Origin: Desmospora profundinema
GTDB taxonomy: Bacteria > Bacillota > Bacilli > Thermoactinomycetales > DSM-45169
Direction: 5' to 3'
Length of the DNA stretch: 64,000 nucleotides
NCBI RefSeq assembly: GCF_031454155.1
Contig: NZ_JAVDQG010000002.1
Span: 1-64,000 of the forward strand
Shown: in pieces, positions 48,512 through 57,913 of the stretch
How positions within the stretch are numbered: the stretch's first letter is position 1
Layout of the letters: each line of letters begins with the position of its first letter
Notes under the pieces: generated by a model
The model's database searches: none
What the model saw: the letters and a program-made list of their open reading frames with translations, nothing else
Told to the model about the DNA's origin: nothing
Translations under genes and position numbers: made by a program

Positions 48512-49895
48512 CGCTCTTTGCCTTCTCTCCTTTGACAAGTTGCTGCACGACCGCTTCCAAGCGGGCGCCTCGAGACGCTTTTACCAGCAGTGTAACAGTT
48601 TCATCCCCCATTTGGAGCAATCGCTCGGCGGCGTCCTCGGCAGAGCGACAGTGGATCGTCGTCGCGTCAGCCCCCGCTTTTTGTGCCCCTTCAGCGATCC
48701 AGCGGCCCCGCCGTCCCAGAGTGAAGATTCGGTCCACCCCTTGTTTCACCGCATAAGCGCCAACCTCCTGGTGATACCGTTTCTCCTCATCCCCCAGCTC
48801 CAAAATATCCCCAAACAACACCCACTTCTTCCTCTCCGGGGGAAGCGAGACCAACAGATCGATGGTGGCCATCATCGCCCGGGGACTGGCATTGTATGCA
48901 TCGTTAATAATGGTCATGCCATTGACCGCAATCAGACGTTCCAACCGCATTCCCGAAGCTTTCACCCGGTTGAACCCCTGTTGGATCTCCTGATCGGACA
49001 GGTTAAACTGCCGACCGATGGCGATGGCCATCATCGCATTCATCGCATTGTGCCTGCCCGGCAGACTTAAATGAAAACGATAGCCCGTGGAAGAAGAGCA
49101 AAAAGCGATCCCTTCCTCCCCTTTTAGCACCAGATCCCCGATTGGATCCGTATTATCCTTGCCGAAACCGACCGGGATCCGCTTTCGCGTCTCATCTCGC
49201 AGCCGTTCCTCCAAAAGCGGTTCGTCCCCATCGTGGACGAGAATACCACCCGGCTTCAATCCTTCCAAAATTTCCAGCTTAGCGTCAGCGATTCCGGCTC
49301 GACTCCCCAGAAACTCCAGATGGGCGTCTCCCACATTGGTGACGACAGCCAGATCGGGAACCGCCATTCGGGAGAGAAGGGCAATTTCTCCTGCGTGGTT
49401 CATGCCCATCTCCACCACAGCCACTTCGGTCTCTTCGGGCATGGACAGCAACGTGAGCGGCACTCCGATGTGATTGTTTAAATTGCCGCGGGTGCGATGG
49501 ACCCGATAGCGGATTCCTAAGACCGAACCGATTAAATCCTTGGTCGTGGTCTTTCCATTGCTTCCGGTGACAGCCACCACCGTCGCCCCGATTGCTTGGC
49601 GATAAGCCGATGCCAACCGTTGCAGTGCCTCCAGCGTGTCATCCACCAGAACCAGAGGGATGGATGTCTCCGGAAGAGGTCGGGAACGTTCCCATAGTGC
49701 AGCGGACGCCCCTTTTTCCACTGCTTGTTTTAAAAAGTCGTGGCCATCAAACCGCTCCCCTTCGAGGGGAACATACAGTTGACCCGGCTCTAGTGTGCGC
49801 GTGTCCGTCGATACTCCTGTCACCATCGGATTCCCGGAGGGACCCGCCTGATCGCCACGGGCCATCTTCGCTGTATCGTGAAGTGTTCGTCGCAT
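48501..49895 (-). CDS. murF: UDP-MurNAc-tripeptide:D-alanyl-D-alanine ligase
   Basis: 464 residues from ATG 49895 (AAGGAG upstream). Mur ligase family: substrate domain with [20 protein letters not shown]-loop [18 protein letters not shown] near 115, C-terminal [19 protein letters not shown]. Adds D-Ala-D-Ala. Inserted between murE and mraY as in many bacteria; in Bacillus subtilis it lies elsewhere. Confidence 0.95.
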   Translation of the reverse strand: MRRTLHDTAKMARGDQAGPSGNPMVTGVSTDTRTLEPGQLYVPLEGERFDGHDFLKQAVEKGASAALWERSRPLPETSIPLVLVDDTLEALQRLASAYRQAIGATVVAVTGSNGKTTTKDLIGSVLGIRYRVHRTRGNLNNHIGVPLTLLSMPEETEVAVVEMGMNHAGEIALLSRMAVPDLAVVTNVGDAHLEFLGSRAGIADAKLEILEGLKPGGILVHDGDEPLLEERLRDETRKRIPVGFGKDNTDPIGDLVLKGEEGIAFCSSSTGYRFHLSLPGRHNAMNAMMAIAIGRQFNLSDQEIQQGFNRVKASGMRLERLIAVNGMTIINDAYNASPRAMMATIDLLVSLPPERKKWVLFGDILELGDEEKRYHQEVGAYAVKQGVDRIFTLGRRGRWIAEGAQKAGADATTIHCRSAEDAAERLLQMGDETVTLLVKASRGARLEAVVQQLVKGEKAKSDGY

Positions 49896-49954
49896 GATGC
49901 ACTCCTTTGCCCAGGTCTTTTCGGTCATCTGATTATCCATATCCGCAGGCCCCG

Positions 49955-50008
49955 ATTCGGTGCGGTCGTCTTCGTTCGTTTCGAAAAACGAAACAAAACC
50001 ACACCGAT
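49955..50008. repeat. Hairpin repeat in the murE-murF gap (copy D)
   Basis: ATTCGGTGCGGT pairs imperfectly with ACCACACCGAT, and an inner CGTTTCG/CGAAACG stem closes on AAAAA. It shares GTCTTCGTT-CGTTTCG wording with copies A and B, so it may be a shortened relative of that family. Confidence 0.5.
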
Positions 50009-50013
50009 CCTCC

Positions 50014-51498
50014 TCATTTTTTAAGGAAACATTGTATCGCTTTCCATGCCACCGATCGGTCATCGAAATCATGTCGGATTCCGTCAATTTCCTGGTATGT
50101 TTCATGCCCTTTGCCGGCGATGAGAACCACATCCTCCGGCTCAGCCTCCTGAACGGCACGGCTAATCGCCTCCGCCCGGTCCCGGATGACCGTCACCCGC
50201 TCCTTTGGAAAGGCCGATACCCCTTCCAGCATGTCGGCGATAATCCGATCCGGGTCTTCCGTGCGGGGGTTATCACTGGTAATAAACACCCGTTCACTTA
50301 AGCGGGCAGCGATCTCCGCCATAATGGGCCGCTTCCCCCGATCACGGTCGCCGCCGCAGCCGACCACACAAAGGACGGAACCCCGGGTAAACTCCCGTAC
50401 CGTGGATAAAACATTTTGTAAGCTGTCCGGAGTGTGGGCATAGTCGACCAACACCGTGAAGGGTTGACCCGCATGTACAGGCTCCAGGCGTCCGTCCACT
50501 CCACCGATCGTCTCCAGGGACCGCCGGATACCCTCTAACGGTATCCCTTCTCCCAAAGCCGCGGCGGTGGCGGCCAGTGCGTTATATACGCTGAACTTAC
50601 CCATCAGCTTCATATGGACAGCCGTCTCTCCCATGGGCGTAATCAGAGTAAACCGGGTTCCGCCCGCATCGATGCGAATGTCCCAAGCCTGTACGTCCGC
50701 TGCGCCCTCCACTCCGTAAGTCAAGACCTGTGCTGGTGTGATGCCGCTGTAATAGGGGCTTGCTTCATCATCCGCATTCAGCACCGCCAATGGCTGATCG
50801 GTCGCGGTATCCTCCACGCGATTACCCAGCTGACTGAACAAAAGTCCCTTGGATGCCCGGTAATGCTCCATGGTTTTGTGGTAATCCAGATGGTCCTGTG
50901 TGAGATTGGTAAAAACACCGGTTTTGCAATAGATGCCCCAGGTGCGTCCCTGATGGAGAGCATGAGAGGAAACTTCAATCACCGCATGGCTGCATCCGGC
51001 ATCCACCATCCGGCGAAAGCTTCGTTGCAGTTCGACCACATCGGGTGTCGTATTTTTTACGGGAAAGCTCTCTTCCCCAATTTTCATGTCGATCGTACCG
51101 ACCAACCCCGCCTTTTTTCCGGCATCCATCAGGATTCGCCGGATAAGATGGGCGGTAGTTGTCTTGCCGTTGGTGCCGGTGATCCCGATCACCTTTAACT
51201 CCCTCGTCGGATGACGAAAATAAGTGGCCGCTAACACAGCCATGGCACGCCGGGTATCAGGAACACGCACAACAACCGACTCCGTGTCCACTTCTTCTTC
51301 CGTCACGATCACCGCGGCTCCCCGTTCCAACGCCTGGGGAATAAAGCGATGACCATCCACCGTAAATCCTCGAATGGCGATAAAACAATAGCCCGGCTTC
51401 ACTTCCCGCGAATCAGTGGTCAATCCGGTGATTTCGATATTGGCGTCACCGATCACCTTTTTTAACACTAATGAACGGGTCAATGTCTGCAAATCCAT
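50014..51498 (-). CDS. murE: UDP-MurNAc-tripeptide synthetase
   Basis: 494 residues from ATG 51498 (GAGGGAG upstream). Adds the third residue of the stem peptide. P-loop VIGITGTNGKTTTAHLI near 115, KNTTPDVVELQRSF substrate loop, and SDNPRTEDPDRIIADML near 405. The Asp-Asn-Pro-Arg context (DNPR) is the diagnostic signature for meso-diaminopimelate specificity, so this organism should have mDAP peptidoglycan. Confidence 0.96.
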   Translation of the reverse strand: MDLQTLTRSLVLKKVIGDANIEITGLTTDSREVKPGYCFIAIRGFTVDGHRFIPQALERGAAVIVTEEEVDTESVVVRVPDTRRAMAVLAATYFRHPTRELKVIGITGTNGKTTTAHLIRRILMDAGKKAGLVGTIDMKIGEESFPVKNTTPDVVELQRSFRRMVDAGCSHAVIEVSSHALHQGRTWGIYCKTGVFTNLTQDHLDYHKTMEHYRASKGLLFSQLGNRVEDTATDQPLAVLNADDEASPYYSGITPAQVLTYGVEGAADVQAWDIRIDAGGTRFTLITPMGETAVHMKLMGKFSVYNALAATAAALGEGIPLEGIRRSLETIGGVDGRLEPVHAGQPFTVLVDYAHTPDSLQNVLSTVREFTRGSVLCVVGCGGDRDRGKRPIMAEIAARLSERVFITSDNPRTEDPDRIIADMLEGVSAFPKERVTVIRDRAEAISRAVQEAEPEDVVLIAGKGHETYQEIDGIRHDFDDRSVAWKAIQCFLKK

Positions 51499-51540
51499 AA
51501 AGCCACTCCCTCTAAATGAAAGCATGCGGAAAGACACGAG

Positions 51541-51566
51541 AAATGCCAGGGTTTATGCCTGGCATC
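51541..51566 (-). terminator. Hairpin between spoVD and murE
   Basis: ATGCCAGG and CCTGGCAT form an 8-bp stem with a 7-nt loop; on the minus strand TTTCTC follows. Weak terminator or processing hairpin. Confidence 0.45.
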
Positions 51567-51587
51567 GATGGGATTATCATCCCTATT

Positions 51588-53519
51588 TTAATCTCCTTTT
51601 GATATTTTGTCACCCAGATAGATCCGGATCGGCGTTCCCTTCTTGACCCGTTCCCCCGGCTTGGGAGCTTGGCTGATCACGATACTTCCTTCCCCCCGCA
51701 CTTCTAGAGGGGTATCGTGCAAGCTGTTACGGATATCCGACACTTCCTCTCCGATCAAATCCGGCACTTCCACAATCGGCGTAGTCAAAGGCGTTTTCTC
51801 CTGTGGAATCTGATCCTTCCGCTTTTTCACCCCGAGATGGCGCAAGCTGTCATGTAGGATGCCACGGACGATCGGAGCGGCCACCACTCCGCCAAATTGA
51901 ACTCCCTTGGGATTGTCCACCGCTACATAGACCACCAGCTCGGGATCGTCAGCAGGCGCGAAGCCGATAAAAGAGACAATATGATTGTTTTTTAGATAGC
52001 CGCCATCCGGCCCCACTTTCTGGGCGGTTCCGGTCTTCCCCCCGACTCGGTATCCGTCGATAAACGCTTTGCGGCCGGTTCCTTTCGCGACGACACTTTC
52101 CAGAGCATGTCGCACTTCTTTGGAGGTCTCTTCCGAGATCACCCGGCGCCTGACTTCGGGTGTGGACTCTTCGATTGTTTCACCCGTTTCCGGATCCACC
52201 CACGCTTTTTGAAGATGGGGGATCATCAGATTTCCTCCATTAACCGTAGCTGCCACAGCAGCCACCTGCTGAATCGGGGTGACGGACACTCCCTGGCCGA
52301 ATGCCGTGGTGGCCAACTCCACCGGTCCCGCCCGTTCGGGAGTGAACAGAATCCCCTTCGCTTCCCCGTTTAAATCGATCCCGGTTTTCTCGCCGAATCC
52401 GAACTTGTTGATATAAGAGAACAACTCTTCTTCCCCTAATCGCTGACCCAAATTAACAAAACCGGGGTTACAGGAGTTCTCCACTACTTCCAGATAGGTC
52501 TGGGAACCGTGCCCCCCGTGCTTCCAGCAACGAAGGCGTGCCCCCGCCACCTTGACGTAGCCCGGATCGTGAAAGTGCTCCCTCATATTTACTTTATTTT
52601 CCTCCAAAGCCGCCGCCAGTGTGATGATCTTAAATGTGGACCCCGGTTCGTAGGTTCGCCAGATCGGTAAGTTGCGGTTATACACCTCAGGGTCGGCATC
52701 CCGATATTGATCCGGTCGATAGGTAGGGCGGCTTCCCATCCCTAAAATTTCACCGGTTTTGGGGTTCATCGCGATCGCCAGGATATTTTCCGGTTGATAC
52801 TGGGCCATGGCCTGGTCCAACTCCCGCTCCATGACGGCCTGAATCTGTTTGTCCAAGGTCAACACCAAATCCAGTCCGTCCCGAGGCGGAGTAAACTGGT
52901 CCTTGCTTCCCGGCAGTCGTTCCCCTTTGGCGTTGGCACTGAAGGATACGTGTCCCGGCGACCCTTTCAATTGATCGTCGTAAACCAGCTCCAAACCGGC
53001 CAACCCCTGGTTGTCGATCCCTGCAAATCCCAATACATGAGCAGCCATGCTCTCAAACGGATAATGCCGTTTGCTATCCTCTGCCACCACAATTCCCGGC
53101 AGCCGCAGTCCTTGGATCGCCCGCGCCCGTTCTTCGGAGATTTTCCTTCCTTCCGGAGTGATCCGGGTAATTAATTGTCGCTTGGTGATTTGTTCATAAA
53201 TTTTCTTCTCAGGTGCCAGCAGAATACGGCCCAGTTGCCGTGCAGTCTCCGCCGGATCCTTGATCTGGGCAGGAATAGCCAACACCGACGGGGCACTGAC
53301 ATTGTAAGCCAGCGCTTCCCCGTTACGATCCAGAATTCTTCCCCTTTTCCCCTCAAAGGGGATATCCCGGTTCCACAGATCCTCGGCTTTGGCACTCAAC
53401 CACTTTCCCTGGACCAGCTGCACGTAACCCAACCGGAACATCAATCCCGAAAACAGCAGGACTCCCACCAGCAACGCAACAAACAGTCGTTTTCGAACCA
53501 GATGGCTGGATGAGCGCAA
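51588..53519 (-). CDS. spoVD: Sporulation-specific penicillin-binding protein SpoVD
   Basis: About 643 residues from TTG 53519, close to Bacillus SpoVD (646). Class B transpeptidase: one membrane anchor (LFVALLVGVLLFSGLMFRLGYVQL), dimerisation domain, catalytic SxxK in EPGSTFKIITLAA near residue 300, SCN-type motif in VENSCNPGFV, KTGTAQ in VGGKTGTAQKVG, and one C-terminal PASTA domain (VPDLIGEEVSDIRNSL). SpoVD serves cortex synthesis. The upstream frame extension lies in the copy C repeat and is not used. A strong terminator separates it from pbpB. Confidence 0.9.
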   Translation of the reverse strand: MRSSSHLVRKRLFVALLVGVLLFSGLMFRLGYVQLVQGKWLSAKAEDLWNRDIPFEGKRGRILDRNGEALAYNVSAPSVLAIPAQIKDPAETARQLGRILLAPEKKIYEQITKRQLITRITPEGRKISEERARAIQGLRLPGIVVAEDSKRHYPFESMAAHVLGFAGIDNQGLAGLELVYDDQLKGSPGHVSFSANAKGERLPGSKDQFTPPRDGLDLVLTLDKQIQAVMERELDQAMAQYQPENILAIAMNPKTGEILGMGSRPTYRPDQYRDADPEVYNRNLPIWRTYEPGSTFKIITLAAALEENKVNMREHFHDPGYVKVAGARLRCWKHGGHGSQTYLEVVENSCNPGFVNLGQRLGEEELFSYINKFGFGEKTGIDLNGEAKGILFTPERAGPVELATTAFGQGVSVTPIQQVAAVAATVNGGNLMIPHLQKAWVDPETGETIEESTPEVRRRVISEETSKEVRHALESVVAKGTGRKAFIDGYRVGGKTGTAQKVGPDGGYLKNNHIVSFIGFAPADDPELVVYVAVDNPKGVQFGGVVAAPIVRGILHDSLRHLGVKKRKDQIPQEKTPLTTPIVEVPDLIGEEVSDIRNSLHDTPLEVRGEGSIVISQAPKPGERVKKGTPIRIYLGDKISKGD

Positions 53520-53567
53520 ACCTCCCGACCTCCCCTTTAGGCGAAGCCCTCCAAATGATGCTCCAAA

Positions 53568-53688
53568 GGCATGCCTGAACGATCCGTCAGGCGAGATCCC
53601 GGTGCGGTATGGCTCCCCGCCAGCCGCCATACCGCATCTTTCTTTTTCTTACGGAAAATCGAATGATCAGACAGGCCCTCGGGCAGCC
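53568..53688. repeat. Dispersed hairpin repeat, copy C
   Basis: GCCTGAACGATCCGTCAGGCGAGATCCC-like left end and ATGATCAGACAGGCC right end, as in copy A. The inner stem is GGTGCGGTATGGCT against AGCCGCCATACCGCATC, which differs from copy A on both arms while still pairing. Confidence 0.7.
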
Positions 53689-53770
53689 TTTCTCGTTCCA
53701 CTTATAGACAACCCTATTCATGCCTGAAAAGAGATAGAACGGAAGAAGGGACATCGGAAAATGGGCGCAA

Positions 53771-53816
53771 AAAACACAAACGGCGCCGGAGGATAACCGG
53801 CGCCGTTTGTGTTTTT
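53771..53816 (-). terminator. Strong terminator after pbpB
   Basis: Perfect 19-bp stem, AAAACACAAACGGCGCCGG (53771-53789) with its complement at 53797-53815, 7-nt loop. It lies directly after pbpB and before spoVD. Confidence 0.85.
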
Positions 53817-53824
53817 GATTTTAT

Positions 53825-55960
53825 TTAATCCGGCGGTTGCAAATTTAACTGAATCCGTTCCGCATCCATAATGCGTTCGCCTGCTGGAATCGATTGGGAG
53901 CGAACATACCCTTCCCCGGTCGTTTCCGCTTCCAGCCCCAACACCCGGCATAAGGCCAGCGCTTCCCTCAAAGGAAGGCCTGTCAGGTCCGGCATCGCCA
54001 GGGCGGGGGGATCTTCTGTAATCAGATAGACATTTTCTTTTACTCCTCTTTCTCCCGCAGCGGGGTATTGCCGGATCACTTCCCGGCCTCCCCCCAACAC
54101 TTGAGGGTTCCAACCTTCTCCCCGGATCTCGGCCACTGCTTCATCCACCGGATGTTGAACCCAGTTTTTTAGAACTTTTGCTGCAGGAGCGTTCCTCTTT
54201 TTGGCTTCGGCGGGATCCCTCTCCTCCCCGTCAGGTGCCACCCCCATCTCCTGAAGAGCGTGTTTCATGATGTCACGGGCGGCGGGAGCGGCAACGGTCC
54301 CCCCTTGCCCCTCTTTTGGTTCATCCACCGCCACGTAAACAACGACACGGGGTTTATCCACCGGCGCAAAACCAATAAAAGAGACGATATACTGTCCGGA
54401 TGCATACCCTTTGCCGCCGGGAAGCGGTTTTTGGGCCGTTCCTGTTTTGCCGCCAACCGTATAGCCTTCCATCCGGGCTTCCTGCCCGGTACCATCGTTT
54501 ACCGCTCCCTGAAGCAACAATCGTACCTCTTTGGCCGTTTGAGGAGAGACCACATCTTTTCGGATGACCTTAGGGGATTCCTTCCGTTCCGCTTTTCCTG
54601 TACTGGGATTTCGGATTTCTTTCACCACGTGGGGACGAACCAAGATCCCGTTATTGGCGATGGCGGACACCGCCATCACCTGTTGGATCGGAGTGACTGC
54701 AATCCCCTGTCCGAAGGCACTGGTGGCCCGCTCCGTGGGATGCAAGGGGGCGTGACCGAAAAAGACGCCTTTGCCTTCAGCCGGCAGGTCGATCCCGGTG
54801 GCTTGACCGGTACGATTCGTAATGTTTCCGAAGCCGAAGCGGTCGATATAGCGGACGAGACGATCTTCCCCCAACCGTTCCCCCAGACGGACGAAGGCCA
54901 CATTGCTGGACAGATAGACCCCTTCCGCAAAGGAGATTTCCCCCCATCCCTGTGCATTCCAATCCCGGATGGTGCGGTTTCCCACCTCGATCGTACCGGA
55001 CTGAAACGTTTCACGGGAGTCAAACAACCCTTCCTCGATGGAGGCGGCCAATGTCACGATTTTAAAGGTGGAACCCGGTTCATACTGGGCACTTACCGCC
55101 GTATTTACATCATTTTCGCCGCGTTTCCAGGTGGAATCATATTGGGCCGGATTGAAGTGGGGACGACTGGCCATGGCCAGGATTTCCCCCGTCTGCGGGT
55201 CGGCGGCGATGGCGGTTGCTCCTTTGGCTTGATATCGGGCTACCGTTTGGTCCAAACTTTTCTCCATCTGGTATTGAATCTCACGATCCAACGTTAAAAC
55301 CAAGTCTTTTCCGTTCTCCGGCGGGTGAAACGCTTCCGTGGAATGAGGGGCTTTATTCCCTTTGGCGTCCTTTTGAAAGCGGATGGAACCGGCTTTTCCC
55401 TTTAACACATTATTATAACGCTGCTCCACTCCACCGGCGGGATCCCCCTCCACATTGACAAACCCCAACACATGAGAGGCCTGGGAACCCTCTAAGTATT
55501 GGCGAGAGGTGGTCTGTATGGGATAGACGCCGTCCAAACCCAGCTTCATCACCCGATCCCGTACCTCCCGGGAGACCTTGTAGTTCCCGGTATGACGAAG
55601 CTCCACATGTTTGGCTTCCTTATTGGTCAAACGCTTCAACAGCGATTCCTCTGGGATCTCCAAAAGCGGGGAGAGCTGCTGAGCGGCTTTTTCCGGATCC
55701 TTTAACCGCTTCAGATCAACAGCAATAATGTAAGCATCCCGTTCCCTTACCAGTACATGACCGTTTCTATCCATGATGGAGCCCCGATCGGGTCGGATCA
55801 TCGCTTGTTTTTCCCACGTCTTTTCCGCCCGTTCCCTCAGAAAAGAGGCATCCACCGCCTGAATCCAAAACAATCGAAAGATCACTGCCGATAGGAGAAA
55901 AATGGCTGTCATCCCTACCAGCAGTGATCGCAATCGGATTTGTTTATTGCTCGGCGTCAA
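53825..55960 (-). CDS. pbpB: Vegetative division transpeptidase PBP2B
   Basis: 711 residues (Bacillus PBP2B 716). Class B PBP: membrane anchor, GSIMDRNGHVLVRERD in the dimerisation domain, SxxK in YEPGSTFKIVTLAA, SxN in VYLSSNVAFVRLGERLG, KTGTAQ, and two C-terminal PASTA domains (VLKNWVQHPVDEAVAEIRGEG and MPDLTGLPLREALALCRVLG). Essential septal crosslinking enzyme paired with FtsW. Followed by a strong terminator. Confidence 0.94.
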   Translation of the reverse strand: MTPSNKQIRLRSLLVGMTAIFLLSAVIFRLFWIQAVDASFLRERAEKTWEKQAMIRPDRGSIMDRNGHVLVRERDAYIIAVDLKRLKDPEKAAQQLSPLLEIPEESLLKRLTNKEAKHVELRHTGNYKVSREVRDRVMKLGLDGVYPIQTTSRQYLEGSQASHVLGFVNVEGDPAGGVEQRYNNVLKGKAGSIRFQKDAKGNKAPHSTEAFHPPENGKDLVLTLDREIQYQMEKSLDQTVARYQAKGATAIAADPQTGEILAMASRPHFNPAQYDSTWKRGENDVNTAVSAQYEPGSTFKIVTLAASIEEGLFDSRETFQSGTIEVGNRTIRDWNAQGWGEISFAEGVYLSSNVAFVRLGERLGEDRLVRYIDRFGFGNITNRTGQATGIDLPAEGKGVFFGHAPLHPTERATSAFGQGIAVTPIQQVMAVSAIANNGILVRPHVVKEIRNPSTGKAERKESPKVIRKDVVSPQTAKEVRLLLQGAVNDGTGQEARMEGYTVGGKTGTAQKPLPGGKGYASGQYIVSFIGFAPVDKPRVVVYVAVDEPKEGQGGTVAAPAARDIMKHALQEMGVAPDGEERDPAEAKKRNAPAAKVLKNWVQHPVDEAVAEIRGEGWNPQVLGGGREVIRQYPAAGERGVKENVYLITEDPPALAMPDLTGLPLREALALCRVLGLEAETTGEGYVRSQSIPAGERIMDAERIQLNLQPPD

Positions 55961-55972
55961 CGCTTCCCCTCC

Positions 55973-56365
55973 TCAGCCGCGATCATCGTCTCTGACCGGT
56001 AAACTTCCGCTGCCGGATGAGGGAGACCGTTTCTCCCGGATCAGTGTCATCCCCCGTTCCTCGGCAAATTGACGGATTCGTTCCCCGCTGCCCAGGTCGA
56101 CTTTCTCAGTGGTCAGCTGCCGGTTGGATTCGGTGAGCTCCGCTGCTTCCCGCTCCAATTGCTGCACTTCCATGTTGATCTCGGTCAGCATGGCATGGCG
56201 GGACAAGACCAGGGAAGCAATGACAACACAGACGATCACGCTCGTGAGGTACAACCACTTCTCGACCGTCGGAAGCCCTTGCTTTTGAAGTTGTTTCTCT
56301 GTTCGGGGGACTTGGGGCTGTTCCAGCTGATGAGCGACCGAAGTGTTTCCCCGGAAATCTCTCAT
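55973..56365 (-). CDS. ftsL: Cell division protein FtsL
   Basis: 130 residues from ATG 56365 (GAGGAGGG upstream). A cytoplasmic N-terminus, one membrane segment (WLYLTSVIVCVVIASLVL) and an extracellular leucine-zipper-like coiled coil (EINMEVQQLEREAAELTESNRQL), then a region with ERIRQFAEERGM. Partner of DivIB/DivIC. Immediately follows rsmH. Confidence 0.9.
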   Translation of the reverse strand: MRDFRGNTSVAHQLEQPQVPRTEKQLQKQGLPTVEKWLYLTSVIVCVVIASLVLSRHAMLTEINMEVQQLEREAAELTESNRQLTTEKVDLGSGERIRQFAEERGMTLIREKRSPSSGSGSLPVRDDDRG

Positions 56366-56366
56366 G

Positions 56367-57323
56367 TTATTCTTGACCCTCCTCACACTTTTCCGCAACG
56401 CGCAACTTCGCCGACCGAGCACGGGGGTTTCGTTCCACTTCCGCAGGCGACGGCTGCACCGGTTTCTTTGTAATGATGCGGATGAGCGGCTTCCGGCCGC
56501 AAGTGCAAACGGGGAAGTCCGGCGGGCAGATACACCCGCGCGCCCACTCTTGGAACATGCGCTTGGCAATCCGATCTTCCAGCGAATGGAAAGTGATCAC
56601 ACTCACCCGTCCGCCGGGGCGCAACCGTTCCAGTGTCTGAGTCAACGCCTCTTCAAAAGCGTCCAATTCGTCGTTGACCGCAATGCGAATGCCCTGAAAA
56701 CTTTTTCTTGCCGGGTGGGGGCCACTCCGCCTTGCGGCAGCCGGGATCGCCTCTTTGATGATTTCGGCCAGTTCCCGTGTGCTTTTAATCTCTTGCCGGG
56801 TCCGGTATTCCACAATCCGTTGGGCGATTCGTCTGGCGAATCGCTCCTCTCCGTAACGGGAGAGAATGCGCGCAATCTCCTCCCCTGTCCACTCATTGAC
56901 GATCTCCCGGGCCGTCAGGGGGGCATCCTGATCCATCCGCATATCGAGAGGGGCATCATGGTGATAGCTGAACCCCCGCTCCCCCTCATCCAGTTGCGGA
57001 GAGGAAACACCCAGGTCAAACAAAACCCCGTCGACCTCCTCGATCCCCCGTTCATCAAGCGCATTTGCCAAATGGCGAAAATTGCTCTTCACCAGGACAA
57101 CCTTGCACGAGACTCCTGCCAGGCGCTCGGATGCCGCTTGAAGAGCCCGTTCATCCTGGTCCAATCCCACCAGGGTTCCGGACTTGCCCAGGGAGTCGGC
57201 AATGAGTAAACTATGGCCTGCACCGCCAAGGGTACAGTCCACGTAGATCCCTTCTTTCCGGATACATAGCTGTTCAACTGATTCTTGTCTCAATACCGTT
57301 TCGTGACGAAACAACGCCTTCAA
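56367..57323 (-). CDS. rsmH: 16S rRNA (cytosine1402-N4)-methyltransferase RsmH
   Basis: 318 residues. SAM site VDCTLGGAGHSLLIADSL near residue 30, FDLGVSSPQLDEGERGFSY near 105, and a C-terminal VISFHSLEDRIAKRMF-type motif near 230. Starts at TTG (57323) behind AGAGG. Formerly mraW. Confidence 0.95.
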   Translation of the reverse strand: MKALFRHETVLRQESVEQLCIRKEGIYVDCTLGGAGHSLLIADSLGKSGTLVGLDQDERALQAASERLAGVSCKVVLVKSNFRHLANALDERGIEEVDGVLFDLGVSSPQLDEGERGFSYHHDAPLDMRMDQDAPLTAREIVNEWTGEEIARILSRYGEERFARRIAQRIVEYRTRQEIKSTRELAEIIKEAIPAAARRSGPHPARKSFQGIRIAVNDELDAFEEALTQTLERLRPGGRVSVITFHSLEDRIAKRMFQEWARGCICPPDFPVCTCGRKPLIRIITKKPVQPSPAEVERNPRARSAKLRVAEKCEEGQE

Positions 57324-57332
57324 CCAACCTCT

Positions 57333-57764
57333 CTACAGTTCCAAATCCAAATCAACCAGCTTCTCCGCAATCTCGTTGAACGAATCCTCGGATTCCTCGT
57401 AATACGCTGACCACGCTTCTTTACTCCAGATTTCCACCCGGTTGGACACTCCAATAACCACGCATTCTTTCTCCAGCTTCGCAAACTCCCTTAAATTACC
57501 CGGCAGGTTGACCCGACCTTGCTTATCCAGCTCCGCTACCGTCGCCCCGGAAAAGAAAAAACGGGTAAAGGCGCGGGCGTCCTTCTTGGTGAAGGGCAAA
57601 GCCTTCAATGCAAGCTCCAGCTGCTTCCATTCTCCCATAGGGTAGACGAAGAGGCAGTGGTCTAGTCCACGGGTGACCACAAAAGAAGAACCAAGCCCGT
57701 CTCGAAATTTAGATGGGATGATCAGGCGGCCCTTCTCATCGACGGTATGTCGATACTCCCCCAT
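57333..57764 (-). CDS. mraZ: Transcriptional regulator MraZ
   Basis: 143 residues from ATG 57764. Two AbrB-like SpoVT half-domains, each with a [14 protein letters not shown] / [14 protein letters not shown] motif. It binds repeats upstream of the dcw operon and modulates it. First gene of the cluster. Confidence 0.95.
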   Translation of the reverse strand: MGEYRHTVDEKGRLIIPSKFRDGLGSSFVVTRGLDHCLFVYPMGEWKQLELALKALPFTKKDARAFTRFFFSGATVAELDKQGRVNLPGNLREFAKLEKECVVIGVSNRVEIWSKEAWSAYYEESEDSFNEIAEKLVDLDLEL

Positions 57765-57834
57765 GAACACGCCACTTTCCCCCCCTTCACTCTCCCTTAT
57801 TCCCCACTTCTCCCCACTTTCCACCACACTGTAA

Positions 57835-57843
57835 ATTATACCA
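57835..57843 (-). promoter_or_regulatory. dcw operon extended -10 promoter
   Basis: TGGTATAAT on the minus strand, a TG-extended perfect -10, about 70 bp upstream of mraZ. No strong -35 is seen. A run of GTGG/GTGGGG words (57790-57830) between promoter and mraZ recalls MraZ-binding repeats. Confidence 0.6.
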
Positions 57844-57852
57844 CAGGGAAAC

Positions 57853-57886
57853 AGTAAAATCCTGCACCCTTGGTGCAGGATTTTTA
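57853..57886 (-). terminator. ahcY terminator
   Basis: AAATCCTGCACC (57857-57868) and GGTGCAGGATTT (57872-57883), 3-nt loop; minus-strand T tail. Confidence 0.85.
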
Positions 57887-57913
57887 CAATTTCTTCTTTT
57901 GTTGCCAGATTGC

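Noticed and set aside
54260-55297. 345-codon plus-strand frame opposite pbpB
   Set aside because: PBP2B motifs are intact on the other strand; the antisense product is composition noise.
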